Assembly: GCF_019904255.1 (NCBI RefSeq)
Contig: NZ_CP063203.1
Coordinates: forward strand, 1,488,001-1,552,000
Direction: 5' to 3'
DNA length: 64,000 bases
From: Marixanthomonas sp. SCSIO 43207
Lineage (GTDB): Bacteria; Bacteroidota; Bacteroidia; Flavobacteriales; Flavobacteriaceae
Position 1 is the first letter of the stretch. Every line of letters starts with the position of its first letter. The translations under genes and the position numbers were made by a program. Under the pieces are notes generated by a model. That model searched no databases. It had not been told where the DNA came from and saw only the letters and a list, made by a program, of their open reading frames with translations. Shown one piece after another: positions 55,567-64,000 of this stretch.

Positions 55567-55631
55567 TGAAGGAAAACGAAAACTAGAGGATTAATACAAT
55601 AACAATAGACCTTAATTTAGTTTTCCCTTCA
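55567..55631 (+). promoter_or_regulatory. rpsD leader with two alternative stems, candidate S4 autoregulatory element
   Basis: The 3' segment TAGTTTTCCCTTCA (55618-55631) can pair with TGAAGGAAAAC (55567-55577, one bulged C) or with GAAAACTA (55578-55585); the two pairings exclude each other. The segment ends 13 bases before the rpsD start codon. S4 is a known repressor of its own mRNA in E. coli and Bacillus, but no such motif is established for this group as far as I know. Confidence 0.55.
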
Positions 55632-55644
55632 AAAACACTTAGAA

Positions 55645-56250
55645 ATGGCAAGATATACTGGTCCAAAAACTAAAATAGCCCGTAAATTTGGTGAGGCTAT
55701 CTTCGGAGATGATAAATCTTTCGAAAAAAGAAATTACCCTCCAGGACAGCACGGTAACAACCGTCGTCGTGGAAAAAAATCTGAATACGCAATTCAATTA
55801 GCTGAAAAGCAAAAAGCTAAATATACATATGGTATTTTAGAGCGTCAATTCAGAAATATGTTTAAAAAAGCAACTGCTGCTCCTGGAATTACAGGTGAAG
55901 TATTGCTTCAATTATGTGAATCTCGTTTAGATAACGTAGTATTCCGTATGGGGATCGCCCCTAGCCGCCGTGCTGCAAGACAATTAGTGTCTCACCGTCA
56001 CATTACTGTAAATGGAGAGAAGGTAAACATACCTTCTTACCAAGTACAAACAGGTGATGTTGTTGCTGTAAGAGAAAAATCTAAAACCTTAGATGCTATC
56101 CAAGATTCTTTGGCAAATGCCAACCACGTTTATGAGTGGATTACTTGGAACAACGAAACAAAAGAAGGTACGTTTGTGAATATTCCTCAACGTATCCAGA
56201 TTCCAGAGAACATTAACGAGCAGTTCATCGTCGAATTATATTCTAAATAA
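55645..56250 (+). CDS. rpsD: 30S ribosomal protein S4
   Basis: 201 residues, full length. The N-terminus [20 protein letters not shown] lacks the zinc Cys cluster (C-minus form). The S4 RNA-binding domain is [34 protein letters not shown]. It follows a 94-base leader that may be its own target. Confidence 0.98.
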   Translation: MARYTGPKTKIARKFGEAIFGDDKSFEKRNYPPGQHGNNRRRGKKSEYAIQLAEKQKAKYTYGILERQFRNMFKKATAAPGITGEVLLQLCESRLDNVVFRMGIAPSRRAARQLVSHRHITVNGEKVNIPSYQVQTGDVVAVREKSKTLDAIQDSLANANHVYEWITWNNETKEGTFVNIPQRIQIPENINEQFIVELYSK

Positions 56251-56271
56251 TAAAAACACACGAGTCACACT

Positions 56272-57264
56272 ATGGCAGTATTTAGTTTTCAGAAGCCTGA
56301 TAAAGTTATCATGATCAATTCAACTGATTTTGAGGGGAAATTTGAATTTCGTCCCTTAGAGCCAGGTTATGGATTGACAGTTGGTAACGCATTAAGACGA
56401 GTATTACTTTCTTCACTAGAAGGATTTGCAATTACTTCGGTACGTATTGAAGGGGTTGATCACGAATTTTCAACCATAGCCGGAGTTGTAGAAGACGTAA
56501 CCGAAATCATTCTTAACTTAAAACAAGTTCGTTTTAAGAGACAGATAGATGAGATTGATAATGAAACTGTAACCGTTTCAGTAAATGGAGGAGAGCAATT
56601 AACCGCTGGAGATTTTCAGAAGTTCATTTCAGGATTTCAAGTATTAAACCCAGACTTGGTTATCTGTAATATGGACAAAAAAGTGAATCTTAATTTTGAG
56701 ATCACTATTGAGAAAGGTAGAGGATATGTTCCTGCTGAAGAAAATAAAAAAGCAAACGCACCTCTAGGTACCATTTTTACAGATTCTATCTACACACCAA
56801 TAAAAAATGTGAAGTACAGTATTGAAAACTTCCGTGTAGAGCAGAAAACAGATTATGAAAAATTAGTTTTCGAAATCCAAACAGATGGTTCAATTCATCC
56901 TAAAGATGCCTTAACCGAAGCTGCAAAAACATTGATTCACCACTTTATGTTATTTAGTGATGAGCGTATCACCCTTGAGGCTGATGAAATTGCTCAAACT
57001 GAAACATATGATGAAGAATCATTGCATATGCGACAGTTGCTTAAAACAAAATTAGTTGATATGGACCTTTCAGTTCGTGCACTTAATTGTTTAAAAGCTG
57101 CTGAAGTTGATACCTTAGGAGATTTGGTTTCTTACAATAAAAATGATTTAATGAAATTCAGAAACTTTGGTAAAAAATCACTTACCGAGCTTGAAGAATT
57201 AGTTAATGTGAAAGGGTTAAACTTCGGAATGGACCTTTCAAAATATAAATTAGATAAAGATTAA
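56272..57264 (+). CDS. rpoA: DNA-directed RNA polymerase subunit alpha
   Basis: 330 residues, full length. The N-terminal dimerisation domain ([23 protein letters not shown]) and the C-terminal domain ([34 protein letters not shown]) are intact. Alpha operon position. Confidence 0.98.
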   Translation: MAVFSFQKPDKVIMINSTDFEGKFEFRPLEPGYGLTVGNALRRVLLSSLEGFAITSVRIEGVDHEFSTIAGVVEDVTEIILNLKQVRFKRQIDEIDNETVTVSVNGGEQLTAGDFQKFISGFQVLNPDLVICNMDKKVNLNFEITIEKGRGYVPAEENKKANAPLGTIFTDSIYTPIKNVKYSIENFRVEQKTDYEKLVFEIQTDGSIHPKDALTEAAKTLIHHFMLFSDERITLEADEIAQTETYDEESLHMRQLLKTKLVDMDLSVRALNCLKAAEVDTLGDLVSYNKNDLMKFRNFGKKSLTELEELVNVKGLNFGMDLSKYKLDKD

Positions 57265-57275
57265 TACGTCATATT

Positions 57276-57306
57276 TTGCTCCTCATAAAAGTGAGTTTGG
57301 TAGCAA
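57276..57306 (+). other. Hairpin in the rpoA-rplQ gap
   Basis: TTGCT (57276-57280) pairs with AGCAA (57302-57306), and inside it CTCA (57282-57285) pairs with TGAG (57292-57295) around a TAAAAG loop. There is no T tract. It lies 23 bases before rplQ; a role in processing or translation is possible but unproven. Confidence 0.35.
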
Positions 57307-57329
57307 GATGATGATTAAAACAAAATGTC

Positions 57330-57812
57330 ATGAGACACGGAAAGAAATTTAACCATTTAGGGAGAAAAACAGCGCACAGAAGAGCGATGTTAGCAAATAT
57401 GGCTTGTTCCCTAATTGAGCACAAAAGAATCAACACTACAGTTGCAAAAGCTAAAGCATTAAAGCAATTTGTAGAACCAATGATTACAAAATCTAAAGAA
57501 GATACCACGCACAACCGTCGTATTGTATTTAGAAAATTACGTCAAAAAGAAGCAGTTAGCGAACTTTTTAGAGATGTTGCAGTAAAAGTAGGAGATAGGC
57601 CTGGAGGATATACTCGAATTATCAAATTGGGTAGTCGTCTAGGAGACTCTGCAGATATGGCAATGATTGAGTTAGTAGATTATAACGAGATTTATAACCC
57701 TAACAAAACTAAAAAGAAGAAATCTACTAGAAGAAGCCGTCGAGGTGGTAGTGGAAAATCTAAAGGAGCTGCTGCAGCGACTAAGACTAAAGCAAATAAA
57801 GAAGAAGAATAA
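57330..57812 (+). CDS. rplQ: 50S ribosomal protein L17
   Basis: 160 residues. The L17 core is [20 protein letters not shown] and [22 protein letters not shown] low-complexity tail of ~40 residues ([21 protein letters not shown]) extends it beyond E. coli L17 (127 residues), as is common in Bacteroidota. Last gene of the ribosomal cluster, closed by a terminator. Confidence 0.98.
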   Translation: MRHGKKFNHLGRKTAHRRAMLANMACSLIEHKRINTTVAKAKALKQFVEPMITKSKEDTTHNRRIVFRKLRQKEAVSELFRDVAVKVGDRPGGYTRIIKLGSRLGDSADMAMIELVDYNEIYNPNKTKKKKSTRRSRRGGSGKSKGAAAATKTKANKEEE

Positions 57813-57835
57813 ATGATTTTTCATTTGTAAATAAC

Positions 57836-57870
57836 AAAGGGATAAGTATTAAAGACTTATCCCTTTTTTT
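57836..57870 (+). terminator. Intrinsic terminator closing the ribosomal cluster
   Basis: AAAGGGATAAGT (57836-57847) and ACTTATCCCTTT (57855-57866) form a 12-bp stem with a 7-base loop followed by T residues. It lies 24 bases after rplQ. Confidence 0.9.
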
Positions 57871-57874
57871 ATAT

Positions 57875-57882
57875 TATTTTTG
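57875..57882 (+). promoter_or_regulatory. -7 promoter element TATTTTTG for carA-eno
   Basis: TATTTTTG lies 17 bases before the carA ATG at 57900 and directly behind the ribosomal-cluster terminator. No clear -33 TTG. Confidence 0.5.
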
Positions 57883-57899
57883 CAAAAGATTTTGAAAAG

Positions 57900-59021
57900 A
57901 TGAAATACCAAAAAAGAAAAAAAGCAATTGTACTATTAGCAGACGGAACCGTTTTTCATGGAAAAGTTGTAGGCGGTAAAGAAGGTTCGGCCTTTGGTGA
58001 AGTTTGTTTTAATACCGGAATGACCGGTTATCAAGAAATTTTTACAGACCCATCCTATTTTGGTCAATTAATGGTAACTACCAATGCTCATATTGGTAAC
58101 TATGGGACTTCTGAAAAAGAAATGGAATCTGACAGTGTTAAAATTTCAGGGTTAATTTGTCGTAATTTTAGCTACAATCATTCACGTCCAGCAGCAGATG
58201 CTTCTCTTGAAGAGTTTTTAAATAACAACAACCTATTAGCAATAAGTGATGTTGACACACGAGCTCTCGTAAGTTACATTCGTGATAATGGCGCTATGAA
58301 TGCTGTAATTTCTACTGAAGTTGATAATATTGAAGGTTTGAAAAAACAATTGGCAGATGTGCCTGATATGAAAGGACTAGAGCTTGCATCAAAAGTTTCA
58401 GTAAAAGAACCTTATTACTTTGGGAAAGAAGATGCTACTTTCAAAATAGCTGCCTTAGACAACGGAATTAAAACAAATATTCTTCGTAACCTAGCTGCTA
58501 GAGATTGTTATATAAAAGTATTTCCGTACGATACCTCATTAAGTGAAATGGAAGCCTTTAATCCAGATGGTTATTTTTTATCAAATGGACCAGGTGACCC
58601 AGAACCTCTTGAGAATGCTATACAAATTACCAAACAAATAATTGAAAAAGGAGATCCTTTATTTGGTATTTGTGGAGGACATCAAGTAATTGCATTGGCA
58701 AATGGTGTTTCAACCTATAAAATGCACCACGGACACCGCGGTATCAATCACCCAATTATTAATCTTGAAACGGGAAAAGGAGAAATCACTTCACAAAATC
58801 ACGGTTTTGCTATTAATAGAGAAGAAGCAGAAGCAAACCCAGACCTTAAAGTTACTCATCTGCATCTTAATGATAAAACAGCTGCTGGGATTAAAATGGT
58901 AAATAAGCCCGTATTTTCTGTTCAATACCATCCTGAGGCAAGCCCTGGACCACACGATGCATCTTATTTATTTGATCAATTTATTTCAAACATTCAAAAC
59001 CATAAAAAAACAACTGCATGA
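57900..59021 (+). CDS. carA: Carbamoyl-phosphate synthase small subunit
   Basis: 373 residues. An N-terminal CPSase_sm_chain domain ([33 protein letters not shown]) precedes the class I glutamine amidotransferase domain: oxyanion motif [10 protein letters not shown], nucleophile Cys in [11 protein letters not shown] (Gly instead of the more common Leu after Cys), and the catalytic His-Glu in YHPEASPGP. It supplies ammonia from glutamine for carbamoyl phosphate. carB is not adjacent. Its stop overlaps the eno start by four bases. Confidence 0.97.
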   Translation: MKYQKRKKAIVLLADGTVFHGKVVGGKEGSAFGEVCFNTGMTGYQEIFTDPSYFGQLMVTTNAHIGNYGTSEKEMESDSVKISGLICRNFSYNHSRPAADASLEEFLNNNNLLAISDVDTRALVSYIRDNGAMNAVISTEVDNIEGLKKQLADVPDMKGLELASKVSVKEPYYFGKEDATFKIAALDNGIKTNILRNLAARDCYIKVFPYDTSLSEMEAFNPDGYFLSNGPGDPEPLENAIQITKQIIEKGDPLFGICGGHQVIALANGVSTYKMHHGHRGINHPIINLETGKGEITSQNHGFAINREEAEANPDLKVTHLHLNDKTAAGIKMVNKPVFSVQYHPEASPGPHDASYLFDQFISNIQNHKKTTA

Positions 59022-60304
59022 GTATAATTATAGACATTCGCGCTCGACAAATTTTTGACTCCCGTGGTAACCCAACCGTAGAAGTTGACGTGATTACTGA
59101 AAATAATTTTTTAGGTCGTGCAGCAGTTCCATCTGGTGCTTCTACCGGAGAGCACGAAGCTGTAGAATTGCGTGACGGAGGTGATGACTATATGGGTAAA
59201 GGCGTTTTAAATGCTGTTGAAAATGTCAATGGAAAAATAGCAGGAACATTGTTGGGTGTATCAGTTTTTGAACAAGAAGCGATTGATAAAATTATGATAG
59301 ACCTAGACGGAACATCAAATAAATCAAAGCTTGGAGCCAATGCAATTTTGGGTGTTTCATTAGCAGTAGCAAAAGCGGCTGCGGCAGAACTTGGTTTACC
59401 TTTATATAGATATATAGGGGGCGTAAGTGCCAAAACACTTCCTGTACCTATGATGAATATTATTAATGGCGGTTCGCATAGTGATGCTCCTATTGCTTTT
59501 CAAGAGTTTATGATTATGCCAGTAAAGGCATCCACTTTCTCTCATGCTATGCAAATAGGAAGTGAGATTTTTCATAATCTTAAAAAAGTTTTACACGAAC
59601 GCAAGTTGAGTACTGCAGTAGGAGATGAAGGTGGTTTTGCACCTACCCTTAATGGAACCGAAGATGCAATCGATACCATTGCAAAAGCAACTGAAAACGC
59701 CGGATATAAACTAGGAGATGAAGTAATGATTGCATTAGATTGTGCTTCAGCTGAGTTTTATAAAAACGGAAAGTATGATTATTCGGTTTTTGAAGGTGAA
59801 AAAGGAAAAGTACGTACTTCAGAAGAACAAGCTTCTTACCTTGCTGAATTGTGTGAAAAATACCCGATAATCTCAATAGAAGATGGAATGGATGAAAATG
59901 ATTGGGATGGCTGGAGTATGTTAACTGAAAAAGTAGGAGATAAAGTTCAATTGGTGGGAGATGATTTATTTGTAACAAATGTAGAGCGTTTATCAAAAGG
60001 AATTTCAGAAAATATTGCCAATTCTATTTTGATTAAGGTGAACCAAATAGGAACCTTAACTGAAACTATTGCAGCTGTAAATATGGCTCATAATGCGGGT
60101 TACACTTCGGTAATGTCACATAGAAGTGGAGAGACAGAAGATGATACCATTGCAGATTTGGCTGTTGCTTTAAATTGTGGTCAAATAAAAACAGGTTCGG
60201 CTTCTAGAAGTGATAGGATGGCAAAGTATAATCAATTATTACGAATTGAAGAGCAACTATGTGATGTGGCGTATTATCCGCAACGCAACGCATTTAAAAT
60301 ATAG
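59018..60304 (+). CDS. eno: Enolase
   Basis: 428 residues, full length. Substrate and metal motifs are all present: [16 protein letters not shown], the acidic Mg ligands in [20 protein letters not shown] and GDDLFVTN, the catalytic Lys in [14 protein letters not shown], and [17 protein letters not shown]. It interconverts 2-phosphoglycerate and phosphoenolpyruvate. It overlaps carA (ATGA) and ends at a terminator. Confidence 0.98.
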   Translation: MSIIIDIRARQIFDSRGNPTVEVDVITENNFLGRAAVPSGASTGEHEAVELRDGGDDYMGKGVLNAVENVNGKIAGTLLGVSVFEQEAIDKIMIDLDGTSNKSKLGANAILGVSLAVAKAAAAELGLPLYRYIGGVSAKTLPVPMMNIINGGSHSDAPIAFQEFMIMPVKASTFSHAMQIGSEIFHNLKKVLHERKLSTAVGDEGGFAPTLNGTEDAIDTIAKATENAGYKLGDEVMIALDCASAEFYKNGKYDYSVFEGEKGKVRTSEEQASYLAELCEKYPIISIEDGMDENDWDGWSMLTEKVGDKVQLVGDDLFVTNVERLSKGISENIANSILIKVNQIGTLTETIAAVNMAHNAGYTSVMSHRSGETEDDTIADLAVALNCGQIKTGSASRSDRMAKYNQLLRIEEQLCDVAYYPQRNAFKI

Positions 60305-60328
60305 AAAGTAATACAATCCATTTTTTTG

Positions 60329-60363
60329 AAAACTTCCTTCAACCTTTTTGGAGGAAGTTTTTT
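60329..60363 (+). terminator. Intrinsic terminator after eno
   Basis: AAAACTTCCT (60329-60338) pairs with AGGAAGTTTT (60352-60361) and a T run follows; the loop is about 13 bases. It lies 25 bases after the eno stop. Confidence 0.8.
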
Positions 60364-60450
60364 ATTTAAATAACGTCAAACCCTTGAAATTTAAGGATTT
60401 TTTAACCTAACAAGTGTTCGTATATGTTAAAAAAATCGGTCAATATTTTG

Positions 60451-60458
60451 TATCTTTA
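60451..60458 (+). promoter_or_regulatory. -7-like element TATCTTTA for gltA
   Basis: TATCTTTA differs from TAnnTTTG only in the last base and lies 36 bases before the gltA ATG. The same variant precedes mpl, radC and the lipoprotein gene at 28532 in this window. Confidence 0.4.
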
Positions 60459-60494
60459 CATTTCGAAATAATCAAAAAAAAACCTTTATAATAT

Positions 60495-61781
60495 ATGTCA
60501 AAGACAGCAATCCTTGAAATTGATGGTAAAAATTATGAATTCCCAATTATAACAGGGAGTGAAAATGAAAAAGCCATTGATATAAAAAAGCTTAGAAGTG
60601 TAACAAATGGAATAACCACAATAGATCCAGGATATAAAAATACAGGATCTTGCGAAAGTGCAATCACTTTTTTAAATGGTGAGGCAGGTGTCTTGAGGTA
60701 TAGAGGATATGCTATCGAAGATTTAGCTGAAAAGGCTGAGTTTTTAGAAGTGGCTTATCTTTTAATTTTTGGAGAGCTTCCTTCAAAAGAACAAATTAAA
60801 AAGTTTCACGACGATATTAGAGAACATTCGCACGTAGACGAAGACTTAAAGAAGATTCTTGATGGATTTCCAAAATCTGCACACCCAATGGGAGTGTTAT
60901 CTTCTTTGACTTCAGCACTAGTGGCTTTTAACCCTTCTTCGGTAAATGTTGACAGTGAAGAAGATATGTATAATGCGATTGTACGTATTCTTGCAAAATT
61001 CCCTGTGTTAACAGCTTGGGCTTATAGAAAACGTGTAGGAAGACCTTTGGATTATGGAGATGACACATTGGGTTATGTAGATAACTTCCTTAAAATGATG
61101 TTTAAAAAACCTAATGGTGAGTATAATTCAAATAAAACAGTAGTTGATGCTCTAGATAAGTTATTAATCCTACACGCAGATCACGAGCAAAACTGTTCTA
61201 CTTCAACAGTACGTATGGTAGGCTCTGCACACACTGGTTTATTTGCTTCTTTATCAGCTGGTATTAATGCACTTTGGGGGCCGCTTCACGGTGGAGCCAA
61301 TCAAGCAGTAATTGAAATGCTTGAGGCAATTAAAGAAGATGGAGGCGATACGCATAAATTTATGCAGAAAGCAAAAGATAAAAATGATCCATTCCGTTTA
61401 ATGGGCTTTGGACACCGTGTGTATAAGAATTTTGACCCAAGAGCCAAGATTATTAAAAAATCTGCAGATGAAGTATTAGGTGATTTGGGTGTTCAAGATC
61501 CAGTTCTAGATATTGCAAAAGGATTAGAAAAAGAAGCTCTTGAAGATTCATACTTTGTTGATAGAAAGTTGTATCCAAATGTAGACTTCTATTCAGGAAT
61601 TATTTACCGAGCATTAGGCATTCCTACAGAAATGTTTACAGCTATGTTTGCATTAGGTCGTTTACCAGGTTGGATTGCTCAGTGGAGAGAAATGCGCTTA
61701 CGCAAAGAGCCAATTGGACGCCCAAGACAAATTTATATAGGAGAAACACACCGTGATTTCATTCCTCTTGATAAAAGATAA
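60495..61781 (+). CDS. gltA: Citrate synthase
   Basis: 428 residues, the hexameric type II (Gram-negative) length. The first ~45 residues are the small N-terminal domain (AILEIDGKNYEFPIITGSEN), and catalytic residues lie in HADHEQNCSTSTVRMVGSAH, GPLHGGANQAV (His) and FGHRVYKNFDPRA (His, then an Asp in NVDFYSG). It condenses oxaloacetate and acetyl-CoA. It is monocistronic between two terminators. Confidence 0.98.
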   Translation: MSKTAILEIDGKNYEFPIITGSENEKAIDIKKLRSVTNGITTIDPGYKNTGSCESAITFLNGEAGVLRYRGYAIEDLAEKAEFLEVAYLLIFGELPSKEQIKKFHDDIREHSHVDEDLKKILDGFPKSAHPMGVLSSLTSALVAFNPSSVNVDSEEDMYNAIVRILAKFPVLTAWAYRKRVGRPLDYGDDTLGYVDNFLKMMFKKPNGEYNSNKTVVDALDKLLILHADHEQNCSTSTVRMVGSAHTGLFASLSAGINALWGPLHGGANQAVIEMLEAIKEDGGDTHKFMQKAKDKNDPFRLMGFGHRVYKNFDPRAKIIKKSADEVLGDLGVQDPVLDIAKGLEKEALEDSYFVDRKLYPNVDFYSGIIYRALGIPTEMFTAMFALGRLPGWIAQWREMRLRKEPIGRPRQIYIGETHRDFIPLDKR

Positions 61782-61801
61782 ATTTTAAAACAGAAAAATA
61801 T

Positions 61802-61831
61802 AGCATCCTCATATTCTGAGGATGCTTTTTT
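61802..61831 (+). terminator. Intrinsic terminator after gltA
   Basis: AGCATCCTCA (61802-61811) and TGAGGATGCT (61817-61826) form a perfect 10-bp stem with a TATTC loop, followed by T residues to 61831. The next gene's -7 element begins at the end of the T tract. Confidence 0.92.
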
Positions 61832-61838
61832 ATATTTG
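61831..61838 (+). promoter_or_regulatory. -7 promoter element TATATTTG directly before the amidinotransferase gene
   Basis: TATATTTG is followed by TACT and then the ATG at 61843. The four-base gap predicts a leaderless mRNA. Confidence 0.5.
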
Positions 61839-61842
61839 TACT

Positions 61843-62757
61843 ATGATAAATTTAAATATTAAAGACGAAGTAGCACGCCTTCGGGCAGTTGTATTAGGTT
61901 CAGCAAATAGTAATGGTCCGGCTCCAACATTAGATGAAGCGTATGACCCGAAATCAAAAGAGCATATTCAAGCAGGTACATACCCTACTGAAGAAGATAT
62001 GATTCAAGAAATTGAAGCAGTAGCAAAAGTTTTTGAAAAATATGATGTAAAGGTATATCGTCCCAAAGAGATTACAGATTACAATCAAATATTTACTAGA
62101 GATATAGCATTTGTAATTGATAATAAATTTATCAAAGCCAATATATTACCCGATCGTGATCAAGAAATAGAAGCCATTGAGCACGTTATTAATCAAATTC
62201 CGAAAGAGAATATTATAAAATTCCCTGAGGGCGCTCATATTGAAGGAGGTGATGTGATGCCTTGGAACGACCACATTTTTGTGGGTACCTATCGAGGCGA
62301 TGATTATTCAAAATATATTACTGCACGCACCAATATGAAAGCTGTAAACTATCTACAGGATTTATTTCCGGATAAAAAAGTAAAATCATTTAATCTCAAA
62401 AAATCAAATACCGAAGCAAAAGATAATGCCCTGCATCTTGATTGTTGCTTTCAACCCTTAGGAAAAGGTAAAGCAATTATTCACAAAGAAGGATTTCTTG
62501 AAGAAGAAGAATATCAATGGTTGGTAAATTTCTTCGGAAAAGAAAACTGTTTTCATATTACCAAAGAAGAAATGTATAATATGAATAGTAATGTATTTTC
62601 TATATCTCCGGAAGTGATTATTTCAGAAAAAAACTTTACTCGCCTTAACACCTGGCTACGTGAACAAGGCTTTACTGTAGAAGAAGTGCCTTACGCTGAA
62701 ATAGCAAAACAAGAAGGACTGCTGCGATGCAGTACAATGCCATTAATACGAGACTAG
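61843..62757 (+). CDS. Dimethylarginine dimethylaminohydrolase / amidinotransferase family protein
   Basis: 304 residues from the ATG at 61843. A longer frame from 61822 starts inside the gltA terminator and is rejected. Guanidino-group-modifying enzyme features are visible: acidic binding residues in FTRDIAFVI and HIEGGDVMPW, the catalytic His in ALHLDCCFQPLGKG, and the catalytic Cys in LLRCSTMPLIRD at the C-terminus. The fold hydrolyses or transfers the guanidinium group of arginine derivatives. Annotation as a dimethylargininase, arginine deiminase or citrulline-related hydrolase cannot be decided from sequence alone. A second member of the fold begins at 63692. Confidence 0.88.
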   Translation: MINLNIKDEVARLRAVVLGSANSNGPAPTLDEAYDPKSKEHIQAGTYPTEEDMIQEIEAVAKVFEKYDVKVYRPKEITDYNQIFTRDIAFVIDNKFIKANILPDRDQEIEAIEHVINQIPKENIIKFPEGAHIEGGDVMPWNDHIFVGTYRGDDYSKYITARTNMKAVNYLQDLFPDKKVKSFNLKKSNTEAKDNALHLDCCFQPLGKGKAIIHKEGFLEEEEYQWLVNFFGKENCFHITKEEMYNMNSNVFSISPEVIISEKNFTRLNTWLREQGFTVEEVPYAEIAKQEGLLRCSTMPLIRD

Positions 62758-62811
62758 TGTAATTTTTAAAGTATTATCTCGACCAACTTTTGATTGTTAA
62801 TACACCAAAAG

Positions 62812-63609
62812 ATGAGATTAATACTAAGTTTTCTACTTATACTTCCTATTTATGAAGTCTTTTCACAAGGCAAGATAGACGCTTTTTACCGTGGTAAAGA
62901 CAACGTTACTATTACGGTAGGTGCCGGTTTTGAAAATAATATTGATTATTTAGCCGGAACGAATGAAACAGAAATATCTAGAGAGCTTTATTATATAAAT
63001 CTCTTTGCAGCCTACGGAATTACAGAAAACCTGGACATACAAATTTCATTACCTTATATTGAAATTGATAAAAACAAAAACCTGCAAGATGCCACGTTAT
63101 TTTTGAAGTATAGATTGTTTCAAAAACAGACTTCAAGCGGCATTTTTGAACTAGGTGTAGCAGCTGGTTTTTCTACAAATATATCAGATTATACTATTGG
63201 AGGGCTTAATGATATTGGTCAACAAGCAACTATTATAGATAGCAGAGCAATGGCTCATTATCAATGGCGTTCGGGTTGGTTTACTACATTGCAAAGTGGT
63301 TTCTCATTTAAGCTAGAAGAGGTGCCTAATAGTTTGCCTATTACATTTAAAGCCGGTCAAGCGCTAGAAAAATGGTATTATGATGTTTATTATGATTATC
63401 AACATAGTTTTGGCGGAATTGATTATCTAGAAACACCACCACCTCAAAACTTTCGTCGCTTTGGCGTAAATTATCATAAATTAGGCGGTACTGTATATCG
63501 ATCATTAACCAAAAACTTTGGAATGTATGTAAGTGGTTCCTATGTTTTTGATGGTCGCAATATTTTTCAAGGACCGGGATATGGTTTAGGTCTTGTAGCA
63601 AACTTTTGA
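62812..63609 (+). CDS. Exported outer membrane beta-barrel-like protein
   Basis: 265 residues from the ATG at 62812; a TTG at 62794 in the same frame is less likely because the signal peptide MRLILSFLLILPIYEVFSQG begins at the ATG. Alternating strands (VTITVGAGFENNIDYLAG, DIQISLPYIEID, GWFTTLQSGFSFKLEEV) and the terminal Phe of GLGLVANF indicate an outer membrane beta-barrel. It resembles proteins sometimes assigned to the MetA-pathway phenol degradation channel family, but no substrate is evident. It lies between two guanidino-enzyme genes. Confidence 0.8.
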   Translation: MRLILSFLLILPIYEVFSQGKIDAFYRGKDNVTITVGAGFENNIDYLAGTNETEISRELYYINLFAAYGITENLDIQISLPYIEIDKNKNLQDATLFLKYRLFQKQTSSGIFELGVAAGFSTNISDYTIGGLNDIGQQATIIDSRAMAHYQWRSGWFTTLQSGFSFKLEEVPNSLPITFKAGQALEKWYYDVYYDYQHSFGGIDYLETPPPQNFRRFGVNYHKLGGTVYRSLTKNFGMYVSGSYVFDGRNIFQGPGYGLGLVANF

Positions 63610-63665
63610 CATTTCAACTGAGTTAAATTACGTTGCTTAAAAATAAAAATTCCATATAAAAATCT

Positions 63666-63673
63666 TAATTTTG
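63666..63673 (+). promoter_or_regulatory. -7 promoter element TAATTTTG for the ctlX-like gene
   Basis: TAATTTTG matches TAnnTTTG and lies 18 bases before the ATG at 63692. No -33 TTG at the expected spacing. Confidence 0.5.
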
Positions 63674-63691
63674 CAGCCAAAATACTACGCT

Positions 63692-64000
63692 ATGCAACAA
63701 ATCACCAATACAATTTTAATGATACGCCCGGTAGCTTTTAGAATGAATGAGCAAACGGCTATAAATAATTATTTTCAAGAAGAAATTGAACTTAAAAACG
63801 CAGAAGTAAATGAAAAAGCACAACAAGAGTTTGATGCTTTTGTAGAAAAGCTACGTGCTGTTGGTGTGAACGTTATAGTTGAAGATGATAAAAAAGAGTT
63901 AGACACTCCAGATTCTATATTTCCTAATAATTGGGTTTCTTTTCATGAAAATGGTGATATGGCCCTGTATCCTTTATTCGCTGAAAATAGACGTAAGGAA
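63692..64000 (+). CDS. ctlX: CtlX-like citrulline utilization hydrolase, N-terminal part (runs off the window)
   Basis: 103 residues are visible with no stop codon before the window end. The N-terminus QQITNTILMIRPVAFRMNEQ and the segment DTPDSIFPNNWVSFHENGDMALYP, with the guanidino-enzyme substrate Asn/Asp residues, match the CtlX family of amidinotransferase-fold hydrolases associated with citrulline use. The His and Cys catalytic residues would lie beyond the window. Confidence 0.85.
   Translation, partial: MQQITNTILMIRPVAFRMNEQTAINNYFQEEIELKNAEVNEKAQQEFDAFVEKLRAVGVNVIVEDDKKELDTPDSIFPNNWVSFHENGDMALYPLFAENRRKE

Noticed and set aside
61822-61842. Upstream ATG for the amidinotransferase gene
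   Set aside because: The codon lies inside the stem of the gltA terminator and ahead of the likely -7 element.
62794-62811. TTG start for the outer membrane barrel protein
   Set aside because: The six extra residues precede a well-formed signal peptide that starts at the ATG at 62812.
1-64000. CRISPR arrays, tRNA/rRNA genes, insertion sequences, prophage or integron features
   Set aside because: No repeated spacer arrays, no cloverleaf-like sequence in the few gaps, no transposase, integrase or phage gene; almost every base belongs to a recognised chromosomal gene.

Overview
The window is a stretch of core chromosome from a Bacteroidota bacterium, almost certainly a marine-type Flavobacteriaceae. 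The evidence is an AT-rich composition, C-terminal type IX secretion sorting domains, a SusC/SusD pair, DUF389, DUF5723 and DUF4136 envelope proteins, Cys-poor L36 and S14, promoters with the Bacteroidota -7 element TAnnTTTG, and an absence of obvious Shine-Dalgarno sequences. I see no tRNA, rRNA, insertion sequence, phage gene or CRISPR array. No gene-free stretch exceeds 300 bases; the longest, about 284 bases at 18573-18856, holds an inverted repeat.

Layout. 1-8570: the end of a probable mannose-1-phosphate guanylyltransferase and a DUF389 membrane protein face a T9SS-secreted FG-GAP/ASPIC protein; then an MlaFE-type ABC pair, a lipoprotein alkaline phosphatase, and a KAS III / methyltransferase / glycosyltransferase operon. 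8575-18566: gcvP, a UbiA-like membrane protein, an ECF sigma factor coupled to a small HxxxCxxC protein, a secreted M28 peptidase, and purK-purE-M3 peptidase. 18857-33422: a frameshifted RDD gene, adk-obg, two DUF4136 lipoproteins with a TPR protein, mpl, a PaiB-like protein, a frameshifted DUF1569 gene, radC, a deacetylase-like protein that seems to have lost its catalytic residues, a YjjG-type HAD phosphatase, a three-gene envelope operon, rarA and a rhomboid protease. 33419-40497: rlmB, susD-susC and a BamA/TamA-like outer membrane protein.

40687-57812 is one long forward ribosomal cluster: rpsL-rpsG-fusA, then S10, spc and alpha operon genes from rpsJ to rplQ, with secY, infA and rpoA. 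adk and map are not between secY and infA; adk lies at 19561. The cluster has few gaps, and three of them (rpsJ/rplC, rpsN/rpsH, rpsK/rpsD) can fold into structures placed where ribosomal-protein autoregulation would be expected. 57900-64000 continues with carA-eno, gltA, a dimethylargininase-like amidinotransferase, an outer membrane beta-barrel protein and the start of a CtlX-like citrulline hydrolase.

I do not see a dramatic new multi-gene system. The most interesting signals are: (i) a pseudoknot or attenuator candidate between rpsJ and rplC; (ii) a switchable leader before rpsD; (iii) five genes whose -7 element lies only 4-5 nt before the start codon, predicting leaderless mRNAs; (iv) the inactivated-looking deacetylase; (v) the small zinc-motif protein coupled to the sigma factor; and (vi) two genes each broken by a single-base shift.
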